64,000 bases of DNA, from the NCBI GenBank assembly GCA_965212195.1, contig CBDBUW010000021.1, positions 221,912 to 285,911 of the forward strand, given 5' to 3'. The position numbers were made by a program, and so were the translations under genes. Position 1 is the first letter of the stretch. Each line of letters begins with the position of its first letter. Of the stretch, positions 43,002 to 51,238 are shown piece after piece. The DNA is from JAJCYK01 sp965212195 (GTDB lineage: Bacteria > Bacteroidota > Bacteroidia > Cytophagales > Cyclobacteriaceae). The notes under the pieces were generated by a model. It searched no databases and was not told the DNA's origin. It saw only the letters and a list, made by a program, of their open reading frames with translations.

Positions 43002-43570
43002 ATAATGAATAGATTATTCTTAATGAGTTTGATGGCAATTGCCAACAAAATGATGCCAAATACTTTACGCAAGATGTTAAATCCTCCTGCTCCTAATTTT
43101 TTCTCCAACCAACCGGATGATTTTAAAACTAAATAGACGAACAATAAATTGAACGCAATCCCCACTAAGATATTATATACGGAGAACTCGGCTCGCAACG
43201 CCAATATGGTGGTCATGGTACCCGCACCGGCAATAATGGGAAAAGCTAGAGGCACAATGGAGGCCGAATCAGATTCGTCGGGGTCTACTTTGAAAATCCT
43301 CACACCAAGGATCATTTCCATCCCCAAAATAAACATTACCAGTCCGCCGGCCACCGCGAAAGATTCAATGTCAAGTCCAAACAGCGAAAGTATGGACTGG
43401 CCCAGGAAAAGAAAAATGATCATTATGATCCCCGACACCAGGGTGGCTTTTACCGACTGGATGTGTCCCGCCCTTTTTTTAAGATCGATTACTACAGGTA
43501 TAGATCCCAGAATATCGATTACTGAAAAAAGGATAAGGGTTACTGAAAGAATGTCTTTGAAATTTAGCAT
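42998..43570 (-). CDS. MarC family membrane protein
   Basis: The 190-aa protein has six membrane helices with the MarC pattern: ILFSVIDILGSIPVVIDL, MFILGMEMILGV, and VPLAFPIIAGAGTMTTILAL (the conserved PLAxPxxxGPG-type block). MarC proteins are inner-membrane proteins of unsettled function, possibly NAAT transporters. It is coupled to rnhA. Confidence 0.93.
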   Translation of the reverse strand: MLNFKDILSVTLILFSVIDILGSIPVVIDLKKRAGHIQSVKATLVSGIIMIIFLFLGQSILSLFGLDIESFAVAGGLVMFILGMEMILGVRIFKVDPDESDSASIVPLAFPIIAGAGTMTTILALRAEFSVYNILVGIAFNLLFVYLVLKSSGWLEKKLGAGGFNILRKVFGIILLAIAIKLIKNNLFII

Positions 43571-43628
43571 GCCTATTAAATTTCCGCAAAGCTAGAAAAA
43601 GAGTTTGCGGCGGCAAAACATAAAAGGC

Positions 43629-44690
43629 TCAATATCTCATTTTAGTCCAAAATTTTTGCAGGGCCTTGATATGCTTTGCCCGCAGTGCTGGGAAGTTCGC
43701 CAAGCGCAAGGTGGTGCTTTTTAAATCCCCATACCCCCGGCCTATTTCAATTTCATTTTCCTTACTGCAGTCAATAATATTTTGAATTTGCGTAGGATCG
43801 CCCTTAAGAGCAATTACTGTATGAGATCGCGCCTCTGGATTGTCTATTAAATGATCCAATGAGTGGAGTGTGCGCAAGTAGTCCATCCACTTCTTATACC
43901 GGAGTTCCACTTTTTTTTGGGTACTCTTGATGGATCGGGTCTTCCTCAGTACTTTATTCAAAAGGTAGATGTTCAAGACATTAGGAGTATACGCTGTTTG
44001 GTGGTTCTTCATGTGAAAATCCAAATGCAGCAGGCTGTTGTAGTGTTGATGATCTCCAATTTCCTCAGCCCTTTGCAGGCAACGGGGTGAGCAGATCAGT
44101 AATCCCATTCCAGCGGGTAGACCCAGACATTTCTGTACAGAAGAAAACCAAACATCCCCAAATTCCCAAGGCAGGTCAATTCCTCCCATCGAGGAGGTGA
44201 CATCAAGTGCGATAAGAGGCTCGGGGAATTCCTCCCGCATCAATTTCAGATTGCCAGGGGAAACTTGGGTGCCATTGGAGGTTTCATTTTGGGTTATGGC
44301 AATCAAGTCTGCCCCATGCGATGCTGTCAAAAGTTCGGGGGACAATACCATATTGCTGTCAAATACATATTCTTGAGAATTTGGGTTTAATTTCTTGGTG
44401 TACTGGTACCATTTCCTGCCGAAGGCGCCATTGAATAAATGCGCGCTTTTGGATACCACTAGAGATTGGGCTATGATCTCCCAGCATTCAGTTGCGGAGG
44501 AAGTAAAATAACAATGATAGTCACCAGGGATTCTCAAGTTCTCTCGCAGCAAAGCTTGCGTTTGGCTCATCAGCGCTTCGAACTGAGCACTACGGTGGTT
44601 GGCACTTAGAAAACCTTCAGCATACGCCTTTTTTATCCATTTTGGCACCTGGCGATACACCTGAGATGGCCCGGGGTAGAAACTGATCAT
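43629..44690 (-). CDS. Class V aminotransferase (SerC-like)
   Basis: The 353-aa PLP enzyme opens FYPGPSQVYRQVPKWIKKAY, near the start of phosphoserine/alanine-glyoxylate aminotransferases, and has the Asp of ALDVTSSMGGIDLPW, the Schiff-base Lys in SSVQKCLGLPAGMGLL and a C-terminal LRLANFPAL near the end (substrate Arg). A phosphoserine aminotransferase role is likely but alanine-glyoxylate type activity cannot be excluded. The ATG overlaps the aroQ stop by 4 nt. Confidence 0.8.
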   Translation of the reverse strand: MISFYPGPSQVYRQVPKWIKKAYAEGFLSANHRSAQFEALMSQTQALLRENLRIPGDYHCYFTSSATECWEIIAQSLVVSKSAHLFNGAFGRKWYQYTKKLNPNSQEYVFDSNMVLSPELLTASHGADLIAITQNETSNGTQVSPGNLKLMREEFPEPLIALDVTSSMGGIDLPWEFGDVWFSSVQKCLGLPAGMGLLICSPRCLQRAEEIGDHQHYNSLLHLDFHMKNHQTAYTPNVLNIYLLNKVLRKTRSIKSTQKKVELRYKKWMDYLRTLHSLDHLIDNPEARSHTVIALKGDPTQIQNIIDCSKENEIEIGRGYGDLKSTTLRLANFPALRAKHIKALQKFWTKMRY

Positions 44691-45112
44691 GATCCTGAAT
44701 TCACAAAGTGCTTAATGGCCAACAGATAACTTTCCAAGCCAAAGCCAGCTATGATCCCCAGGCAGTTCTTGCTGATTAGGCTTTGATGCCGAAATGACTC
44801 CCGGGCATGTATATTGGAAATATGCACTTCGATGACCGGCGTTTGGATAGCCGCAATGGCGTCGGCGATAGCCACGGATGTATGGGTATAGCCACCGGCA
44901 TTTAGTAAGATACCGTCTGACTCAAACCCTACCTGATGCAGCTTGTCAATTAACTCTCCTTCTACGTTGGATTGAAAATAATCGATGTCAACCTGGGGAT
45001 ACTGCTTTCTGAGTTCCTGCAGATAAGATTCAAAATGTTGATCACCATATATACTTTTTTCCCGCACTCCCAGGAGATTCAGATTGGGTCCATTTATAAT
45101 GATGAGCTTCAT
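44687..45112 (-). CDS. aroQ: Type II 3-dehydroquinate dehydratase
   Basis: The 141-aa protein has IINGPNLNLLGVREKSIYG with the catalytic Tyr, LLNAGGYTHTSVAIADAI, and EVHISNIHARESFRHQSL, the complete set of type II motifs. It makes 3-dehydroshikimate in aromatic amino acid synthesis. It is divergent from xerD. Confidence 0.96.
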   Translation of the reverse strand: MKLIIINGPNLNLLGVREKSIYGDQHFESYLQELRKQYPQVDIDYFQSNVEGELIDKLHQVGFESDGILLNAGGYTHTSVAIADAIAAIQTPVIEVHISNIHARESFRHQSLISKNCLGIIAGFGLESYLLAIKHFVNSGS

Positions 45113-45169
45113 GCGGTTAAATATAAAGGATATAAATCAATTTTAGCCACCTTAATATTATCTTTGGTG

Positions 45170-46081
45170 GTGGCCCAAAGCATTACCTGGACGGATATCA
45201 TTAAGCGCTTTGAGAATTATCTGAGGCTGGAAAGATCCTTATCGGAGAACTCCGTGGCTGCCTATATCGCAGACATTACCAAGTTAAAGCAGTTTGCACA
45301 GCAACCACCATCACCAGTAGCAGTAATCCAGATCAGTACGGTTGATCTGCAGAATTTTTTGGTATTTCTGCATGATTTGGGCATACAACCCCGGTCGCAG
45401 GCCCGCATAATATCAGGTATTAAGGCTTTCTTCAAGTTTCTTTTGTTTGAAGAAATTATGGAACATGATCCGGCGGCCTTACTGGAAGGGCCCAAGTTGG
45501 GCCGGCGTTTACCGGATACGCTTAGCTATGAAGAGATCGAGACCATCATTCAAGCTATTGATCATTCCACGCCGCAAGGAGCTCGTGACCGAGCGGTGGT
45601 GGAAACACTGTATAGTTCAGGTTTACGGGTTAGCGAATTGCTGGCGTTAAAAAAAGGAGACATTCATTTCGATGTGGGTTTTCTGCGTGTTAGGGGAAAA
45701 GGCAACAAAGAGCGGTTGGTCCCCATCGGAACTTCGGCCATGAAATACTTAAGGATCTACATAGATCAGGTACGGAGCAGCCTGGCGATCAAACCCGGAT
45801 TTGAGACCACGGTATTTCTGAATTTACGAGGCTCCAAGTTATCCAGGGTCTCGGTATTCAATTTAATTAAGGATCTGGTAGCCAAGGCCGGGTTAACCAA
45901 GAACGTAAGCCCGCACACTTTCCGACATAGCTTTGCTACTCATTTGATTGAAGGAGGAGCTGACTTAAGGGCGGTTCAACAGATGTTAGGGCATGAATCC
46001 ATTACTACTACCGAAATATATACACACCTGGATCGGGACTATCTTCGTCAGATCATAACGGAATTTCATCCCCGAAGTTAG
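45170..46081 (+). CDS. xerD: Site-specific tyrosine recombinase XerD
   Basis: From a GTG at 45170 the product is 303 aa, the usual XerD length; the frame upstream overlaps aroQ and is not part of the gene. It has an N-terminal core-binding domain starting RFENYLRLERSLSENS and catalytic residues Arg in SSGLRVSELLAL, Lys in VRGKGNKERLVP, HTFRHSFATHL (His, Arg), LGHESI (His) and Tyr in TTEIYTHLD. It resolves chromosome dimers at dif. It is chromosomal rather than phage- or integron-borne by context. Confidence 0.93.
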   Translation: MAQSITWTDIIKRFENYLRLERSLSENSVAAYIADITKLKQFAQQPPSPVAVIQISTVDLQNFLVFLHDLGIQPRSQARIISGIKAFFKFLLFEEIMEHDPAALLEGPKLGRRLPDTLSYEEIETIIQAIDHSTPQGARDRAVVETLYSSGLRVSELLALKKGDIHFDVGFLRVRGKGNKERLVPIGTSAMKYLRIYIDQVRSSLAIKPGFETTVFLNLRGSKLSRVSVFNLIKDLVAKAGLTKNVSPHTFRHSFATHLIEGGADLRAVQQMLGHESITTTEIYTHLDRDYLRQIITEFHPRS

Positions 46082-46190
46082 GCTCCTCCAAAGATGATTA
46101 TCTTTAATTCGAAATCACCTAAAATTTGTGTAGTATTACAAAACCCCAAAGATGACCCTAAAAGGGTGATGTTCAATAATCCCATTTGTT

Positions 46191-46619
46191 ATGACTGAAA
46201 TAAAAGTAAATAGTAAAGTCAGTGTTCACTATACAGGTAGATTAGCTGACGGACAAGTATTCGATTCCTCAGAAGGCAGAGAACCGTTGACCTTTACCGT
46301 TGGTGCAGGCCAGCTGATCAAAGGATTTGAAGATGGTGTAATGGGGATGAAAGTCAATGAGTCCAAAACTCTAAATATCTCCTCTGAAGAAGCTTACGGG
46401 CCTAGGAGGGAAGAGTTGATTCAGGAAATCGAGAAAAACATGTTACCAAAAGATCTGGATCCCCAGGTTGGACAGAAATTGGCTTCACAAGGAACAGATG
46501 GCCGGCAAATGGTAGTCAGTGTTACCGCAGTAGGTGATTCTACCATTACCATCGACGGCAACCACGAATTGGCTGGAAAGGATCTGATTTTTGATATTGA
46601 AGTGGTATCAATTCAATAA
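46191..46619 (+). CDS. FKBP-type peptidyl-prolyl isomerase (SlyD-like)
   Basis: The 142-aa protein has VSVHYTGRLADGQVFDSSEG, FTVGAGQLIKGFEDGVMGMK and a chaperone-like insert, then LIFDIEVVSIQ at the C-terminus, as in short SlyD-like FKBPs. There is no signal peptide and no His-rich metal-binding tail, so it is a cytoplasmic folding helper rather than a metallochaperone. A strong hairpin terminator follows 18 nt after the stop. Confidence 0.94.
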   Translation: MTEIKVNSKVSVHYTGRLADGQVFDSSEGREPLTFTVGAGQLIKGFEDGVMGMKVNESKTLNISSEEAYGPRREELIQEIEKNMLPKDLDPQVGQKLASQGTDGRQMVVSVTAVGDSTITIDGNHELAGKDLIFDIEVVSIQ

Positions 46620-46637
46620 ATTCAGCTCCAATAAAAA

Positions 46638-46663
46638 AGCCGGAAATAATAAAATTTCCGGCT
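46638..46663. terminator. Rho-independent terminator after the FKBP gene
   Basis: AGCCGGAAAT and ATTTCCGGCT form a perfect 10-bp stem with loop AATAAA, preceded by A6 and followed by CTATTTATA. It can end the FKBP transcript and may also act on transcripts from the other side. Confidence 0.8.
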
Positions 46664-46709
46664 CTATTTATACCCGATTAGGGTTATAGTTCACACACCT
46701 GTTTAACAA

Positions 46710-46814
46710 TTAAAGACGGTCAAAAAGTTGATCTACATAACGTGAGATAACATACACGATTCCTATAGTTACCAGAGAACAACCGACAAACAATCCTAGA
46801 AATACTCCTAACAT
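46710..46814 (-). CDS. Small membrane protein, 34 aa
   Basis: An ATG frame on the minus strand encodes MLGVFLGLFVGCSLVTIGIV, then YVISRYVDQLFDRL and TAA. It has one clear membrane helix and a charged C-terminal tail, with an AGAGG just upstream of the ATG. The composition, the start and stop in a gene-free stretch, and the topology favour a real small protein; no family is known to me. It lies between the FKBP terminator and the exported HhH gene. Confidence 0.5.
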   Translation of the reverse strand: MLGVFLGLFVGCSLVTIGIVYVISRYVDQLFDRL

Positions 46815-46971
46815 AGCCTCTGTGTTTTGTTAAACGCATATCTAATATCTCATTTTACCATAGAACAATCTATCTTATTTCTGGATGTTCCTATCATATG
46901 TAAGGTTTTATTTGGTCTATGTTAAATATGTTGTAACATATATTTAGATAATAACACCCCATATTAAAAAA

Positions 46972-48987
46972 TCACAATTTTATTTGCAGCTGAAACTTAA
47001 ATCGGGTCTTTGTAGGCCCGTTTATGCGTTCCAGTCCAGATCCTACGAAGTTTTGATTCAGGTAGTTCAATTGGGATACCCTCAACCATATGGAAAGCAA
47101 CGGGTGTAGTTTAGCGTGGAGTAAAAGGTACCAGGAGGACCCTACACCATTATATGAGGGTAGGGAAAAGCTGTGCAACATGTCTTTTTCATAGATAAAC
47201 TGGCGGTTCTCAAAATCATCGGTATTAAAATAGGAAATCCCCAGTGTGGATTTAACAGGGGAAGCACCAAAGGTTATTTCCATCCCCAGTAATGCCCCTT
47301 GGGTGATCTCAGATTCGCGGGTTATGCTCCATTGCAGCCGGCCTTTCAATTCCCACATTGAGTGTTCGGCCCATTTCCCCTTTATCAAAACCTGATGTTT
47401 ACTCTGATGAATTAAATGGTTAATGGCCGTTTTGTGGTGCTGCTGGTTGACTTGCTTAAAGCGGGTTCTCCATTGTATCTCTAGCTGACTATATTTAGAA
47501 GGGGAGTACTCCGCTCTCAATAACCCCAAGGTACCCCAGGAAGGGCTATCCACTTGAGCTTTCAACCAGGGGAATCGGTGCAGGTCGAAGGAGGCGCTGA
47601 ACCGCCACCAGGTTGAAGGCACATATTGCAATGCCCAATTAACACCTCGTTCGTTTTGATTACGGGCATTCAACCCCACAGAAGCAGGGTATATGGCATG
47701 AAAACTCCGGCTGAAATCCCGAAGTTTAAGAGCCACTGAGATCTGGTTACTAAGACTGGATAGAACTCCTGCATAGAGTGCATTACCGCCGCTTTTTGAT
47801 TGAGCCCATTGTATAAACCAAAGAAAGTTGTTTCCTTGCCCGTCAAGATTAATGGCGATGTTGGTATTGTAGCTCCCACGGAAATGAAAGGAGTTATAGC
47901 GACGAGTTCGGGGTGCTATGGGCCATCTTAGTTTCCAGTATATGGTACTAATACCGAGGTTAAGGTATTTAGTTATGGCAAGGCCTGCTCGAACCCCAAG
48001 GGCAGTATTGGGTAGTTGACCTCTCTTTGATTCTTCCAATGAGGTACGATGCAATCCACTGGTTATTAGAGAACGGATTAGTACTTCTTTTGCACCTCCG
48101 TTGTTGTTGGCGTCGAGCTGGTTTTTTGACAGAAAAAAGGACAGCCTAAATTTGCTCCAGGCCATTTCCGCAGCCACCCCTCGGTTAAAAGAATGTTCTG
48201 TAACCGCTGTATGAGGATAGAATCCGCGATGCATGTTTATTCCTCCGGTAACTCCTCTATGCCGCAAGTTAAAACCACGCCCATAAATTAAACCTTGATC
48301 CCACTGACCCTGGAAATCTCCGATAATAAGTCGTTTAACAGGCCCTTTGTTTTCAAGCATTACATGAAACGACCAGAAATCAAAGAACCTCTGATTTTCC
48401 TTCCATATGGAGACTTCTCCGGGATCTTTTTCAAAAGTGAACCCCCATGCAAAATCGTTTGGTTTCTGTACCCTGAGTCGTCCCATGATTCCCCAGGGTG
48501 AGCCTCTAAATCCATTTTGTTTACGGTAGCCCTGTGCAATCTCTCCCAAACGCTGTATTCGCCATATAAAATAACTGTTTCGGAGGCTATGCAGTTTTTC
48601 GTAGACCGATCTGCGGTCACCGGTGATATCGTTGGGGAAGGATTTTACCAGGGGCAGGAATTTTTTTATGGTATTAAGATCCCACCCTGGAACAACCTGA
48701 AGTTCGTATATATCCATGAATTTCCCGTTCAAGTCCCGGTATTTGACCAAACTCATAGCTTGACTGTGAGAGATCCAGGGAACTCTTTGCAATTCTTGAA
48801 TGGAAGCTTTGTTAATATCTAATGAACCCAATAACTCCTCGTAAACCCCAGCTAGTTGCTCACTGACGGCTAGTTCATTAGTCAAAGGCAGATCATTCAG
48901 AATGGTTTCAGGCACCATCCCTTCTTGTGCTATGGATGAATTGAAACAAATGATGAATACCGCACAAAGTATAAGTTTCAGTTCCAT
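46972..48987 (-). CDS. Exported helix-hairpin-helix protein with an outer-membrane-barrel-like remainder
   Basis: From the ATG at 48987 the product is 671 aa with a signal peptide (LILCAVFIICFNSSIAQ). Residues of about 45-110 hold two HhH units of ComEA type: LDINKASIQELQRVPWISHS with an (I/L)-N-x-A start, and then LQVVPGWDLNTIKKFLPLV. The following 550 residues are rich in Trp, Tyr, Arg and alternating hydrophobic residues (for example GFTFEKDPGEVSIWKENQRF), and end in an amphipathic strand FKFQLQIKL, as in outer-membrane barrels. HhH domains of ComEA type bind DNA non-specifically; whether this one does is unknown. It overlaps the upstream PorV-like gene by 10 nt. Confidence 0.78.
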   Translation of the reverse strand: MELKLILCAVFIICFNSSIAQEGMVPETILNDLPLTNELAVSEQLAGVYEELLGSLDINKASIQELQRVPWISHSQAMSLVKYRDLNGKFMDIYELQVVPGWDLNTIKKFLPLVKSFPNDITGDRRSVYEKLHSLRNSYFIWRIQRLGEIAQGYRKQNGFRGSPWGIMGRLRVQKPNDFAWGFTFEKDPGEVSIWKENQRFFDFWSFHVMLENKGPVKRLIIGDFQGQWDQGLIYGRGFNLRHRGVTGGINMHRGFYPHTAVTEHSFNRGVAAEMAWSKFRLSFFLSKNQLDANNNGGAKEVLIRSLITSGLHRTSLEESKRGQLPNTALGVRAGLAITKYLNLGISTIYWKLRWPIAPRTRRYNSFHFRGSYNTNIAINLDGQGNNFLWFIQWAQSKSGGNALYAGVLSSLSNQISVALKLRDFSRSFHAIYPASVGLNARNQNERGVNWALQYVPSTWWRFSASFDLHRFPWLKAQVDSPSWGTLGLLRAEYSPSKYSQLEIQWRTRFKQVNQQHHKTAINHLIHQSKHQVLIKGKWAEHSMWELKGRLQWSITRESEITQGALLGMEITFGASPVKSTLGISYFNTDDFENRQFIYEKDMLHSFSLPSYNGVGSSWYLLLHAKLHPLLSIWLRVSQLNYLNQNFVGSGLERINGPTKTRFKFQLQIKL

Positions 48988-49769
48988 CGAAGAAAAAGTG
49001 CAGCCCGATGTGATGTTCCCAAGTAAATGTGTAGGTCCAACCCGTAGTCGATGGTCCAATTTCTATGAAGGAATCCCATCCCCATGTAAGCTGTTTTATG
49101 CAACAGATTGATCCCTGAACGCACCGGTATTTTACCCTTAATTACATATTCCAGGCCAGCCTTACTGTTCCAATCATATCCCAGTGTTTGGCCGATCTCC
49201 ATGGCGATCATAAGATGCTGGTGGAAAAGATATCGTGCACCAAATCGGATGGAAGTGATGAGTTGCTCACTTTGGAAGACCTGGGTTCTACTTAAATTTT
49301 GGAGTAGAAATCCAATGTGAAACTTAGCGGAAAGAGGTATTAAAATGCCGAAATCCCAGGTCATGGCTTGATCCCGAGCATATCCGGGTATGGACAATGA
49401 TCTATAATAGCTGGCCAATCCCAAACGTATGGGACCAAAGTTGTGGGCCATGGCTAGCCCTATCCGTTGATCTTTTAAGTGTCCTCTTCCAAATTGTTGA
49501 AAAGTTAAACCCAGAGGAATGCGGCCTGGGATGGTCAGGCCGATGGCCAACGAGGTTAACTCGCTCAAACCAAACGCCTGCTGGTAAAAAGTTCCGAGAT
49601 TCCATCGTTCCAGGTTCGCAATTCCCGCCGGATTAGCAAATAAAGCGTACTCTTGTTCTTGAACCGCCGTAATAACGCCCATCGACGCCGACCTAGGGTG
49701 ATGGAATTCATGCTGGGCGGTAAGCTGCACTACCAGCGCTGTTAAGAGCAACACGGTCAATAACTTCAT
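48978..49769 (-). CDS. PorV/PorQ-like outer-membrane beta-barrel protein
   Basis: The 263-aa protein has a signal peptide (LLTVLLLTALVVQLTAQ) and the typical start of PorV/PorQ-like (UPF0164-related) barrels: PRSASMGVITAVQEQEYALF, then ANPAGIANL, followed by barrel strands ending AALFLRWN. Family members include the type IX shuttle protein PorV and PorQ. This one is shorter than PorV and is encoded with an exported HhH protein, so its own role is not settled. A start at 49775 is also possible. Confidence 0.78.
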   Translation of the reverse strand: MKLLTVLLLTALVVQLTAQHEFHHPRSASMGVITAVQEQEYALFANPAGIANLERWNLGTFYQQAFGLSELTSLAIGLTIPGRIPLGLTFQQFGRGHLKDQRIGLAMAHNFGPIRLGLASYYRSLSIPGYARDQAMTWDFGILIPLSAKFHIGFLLQNLSRTQVFQSEQLITSIRFGARYLFHQHLMIAMEIGQTLGYDWNSKAGLEYVIKGKIPVRSGINLLHKTAYMGMGFLHRNWTIDYGLDLHIYLGTSHRAALFLRWN

Positions 49770-49790
49770 TGGCACTAAGATATCCTTTGA

Positions 49791-49811
49791 CAGTCCCGCT
49801 AATTGGGACTG
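49791..49811. other. Small intergenic hairpin
   Basis: CAGTCCC and GGGACTG form a 7-bp stem with a 7-nt loop in the gap between the CarboxypepD_reg-like gene and the PorV-like gene. No T run follows on either strand, so it may be a processing or weak termination element. Confidence 0.35.
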
Positions 49812-49833
49812 CTACCTAAATATTCCGGGCCAA

Positions 49834-50598
49834 CTAAAATTTGATGTTTATCACCTTGGTATCGGGTTGGACATTGCGCTCACTAACATTACCACGGTAG
49901 GAAAATTGCAGGGTGCGATAGAGTGGGTTACCGGGAACCGCGATGGCATACTTACCTCCAAAATCAGTAAGGGTGCTGATGGCCGTACCTTTAACGGTAA
50001 TGCGGACCTCAGACAATGCGGTACCATCACTGGCTGAAGTGATGACTCCAGTGACTGTAACCGGAGTATAAAACTGCTCTTCAATGGTAGATTCTGTTTC
50101 CGTGGCTGGGGGCTCCTTTTGCTGAGAATTTACTTCGGTTTGGTTAACTTCTACGATTTCTCCTTCGTCCGAGACTCTCAACTGTGTGGGTGGGGCTTCA
50201 GTAACTGATTCTTCTGTTGCATTACGCTCCGGGACGGTCCTTGATGGTGGATTTGAGCTAGCAGGTGGATCTTCATTCCTTTGATTCGTGGTTTGAGATT
50301 GGGTACCTCGGATCAACGGTGAGTTACCGGTGGAACCTGTAGCCACCGGAGGCAGGTTGTTAACTGCTGTGTCAATTTGTGAATAGTCTGATGAGGTGTA
50401 AAGGTCTGGCAAATAATCCAAATCTTGATATTCACCAGTCAGATCTTCATAGGGTTCAAAAAGGATTACTTCTGTGAATAGTAGAATCAGTAAGAAAACC
50501 CCGAAAACACTAAAGAGAATGATCTTGGTTTTCGTCCATTTCCACTTTCCATCATTGGGATTACTTGAAGATGAAACACCAATTCCAGAATTGTCCAT
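49834..50598 (-). CDS. Membrane-anchored protein with a C-terminal carboxypeptidase-regulatory-like domain
   Basis: The 254-aa protein has a polar N-terminus of about 22 residues, one membrane helix (IILFSVFGVFLLILLFTEVI), a long low-complexity Pro/Ser/Thr/Glu linker (about residues 65-170) and a C-terminal CarboxypepD_reg-like beta domain starting VTVTGVITSASDGTALSEVR and containing STLTDFGGKYAIAVPG. The topology is that of a periplasmic domain on a flexible stalk. Similar domains form the N-termini of TonB-dependent receptors. Role unknown; the neighbouring anti-sigma-like gene suggests a signalling context. Confidence 0.8.
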   Translation of the reverse strand: MDNSGIGVSSSSNPNDGKWKWTKTKIILFSVFGVFLLILLFTEVILFEPYEDLTGEYQDLDYLPDLYTSSDYSQIDTAVNNLPPVATGSTGNSPLIRGTQSQTTNQRNEDPPASSNPPSRTVPERNATEESVTEAPPTQLRVSDEGEIVEVNQTEVNSQQKEPPATETESTIEEQFYTPVTVTGVITSASDGTALSEVRITVKGTAISTLTDFGGKYAIAVPGNPLYRTLQFSYRGNVSERNVQPDTKVINIKF

Positions 50599-50714
50599 TT
50601 ACAAAGGTACTTTTACCTCTAGTAAATATACAACTTTTAACCTACTTGTATGGATCCTTCAAGTAACTCGCCTTGAGTAGCATCCATTTAATGCCGATAA
50701 AAGATGTTTGCGGA

Positions 50715-50942
50715 TCAGATCAGAAAATTCAACCAGCGCTGCACCGGGCTCTTTTTGCTTAATCTTTGACCCGCTCTGCGGATCAGTTGTTCCCAAATGG
50801 CCTCGCATCGGTGGCAATGCATTATATGATGTCCGCATAGTTGCATTTCAACTGTACTTAGCTGGCCCTTTATGTATTTTTGAATTCGGGAAAAAGCCGG
50901 ATGTTCTTTGGTATGGTTGGAATCAATGGTTTTGGTGGTCAT
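50715..50942 (-). CDS. Small zinc anti-sigma-like protein (HX3CX2C)
   Basis: The 75-aa protein contains GHHIMHCHRCEAIW, which supplies H-x3-C-x2-C, the zinc anti-sigma (ZAS, zf-HC2) motif, after a helix (AFSRIQKYIKGQL) that in ZAS proteins contacts sigma. It has no membrane helix and is shorter than typical anti-sigmas. No sigma factor gene is nearby; the nearest in the window is at 8525-9205. A small membrane protein gene lies 31 nt upstream and the CarboxypepD_reg-like gene downstream. Confidence 0.68.
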   Translation of the reverse strand: MTTKTIDSNHTKEHPAFSRIQKYIKGQLSTVEMQLCGHHIMHCHRCEAIWEQLIRRAGQRLSKKSPVQRWLNFLI

Positions 50943-50973
50943 AGTGTTGAAAACTTGGGGTGATTAAAACTTG

Positions 50974-51084
50974 CTAGGGATTGGAAGATTGGCGTTGATA
51001 TTTTAAAAGTCGCGTCCAGAAATGAGTGGCCGCCACGCTGAACAGTTTAAATATCACGGTTATTAAAAATATGTAAACTAACAT
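50974..51084 (-). CDS. Small membrane protein, 36 aa
   Basis: An ATG frame encodes MLVYIFLITVIFKLFSVAAT, then HFWTRLLKYQRQSSNP and TAG. One membrane helix, a basic C-terminal tail and an AGAAAGA upstream of the ATG support a real gene, and the same strand and close spacing (31 nt) to the ZAS-like gene fit an operon. I recognise no family. Confidence 0.48.
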   Translation of the reverse strand: MLVYIFLITVIFKLFSVAATHFWTRLLKYQRQSSNP

Positions 51085-51238
51085 GGGTCTTTCTCTTTTT
51101 TACTTTAGACCATTTTTGGAGTTAATGGTTTAATAAAATATAAGTAACCCAATAAATAATATTATTTTTCTTATAATTTCCTGAGAGTCTGGGGGGATTT
51201 GAAAACCCACACAAATGAGAATAAATGGAACCTGATGA

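Noticed and set aside
45170..46081. Tyrosine recombinase as a mark of an integron, transposon or prophage
   Set aside because: Motifs, length and core-gene neighbours (aroQ, FKBP) fit housekeeping XerD; no attachment site or cargo is seen.
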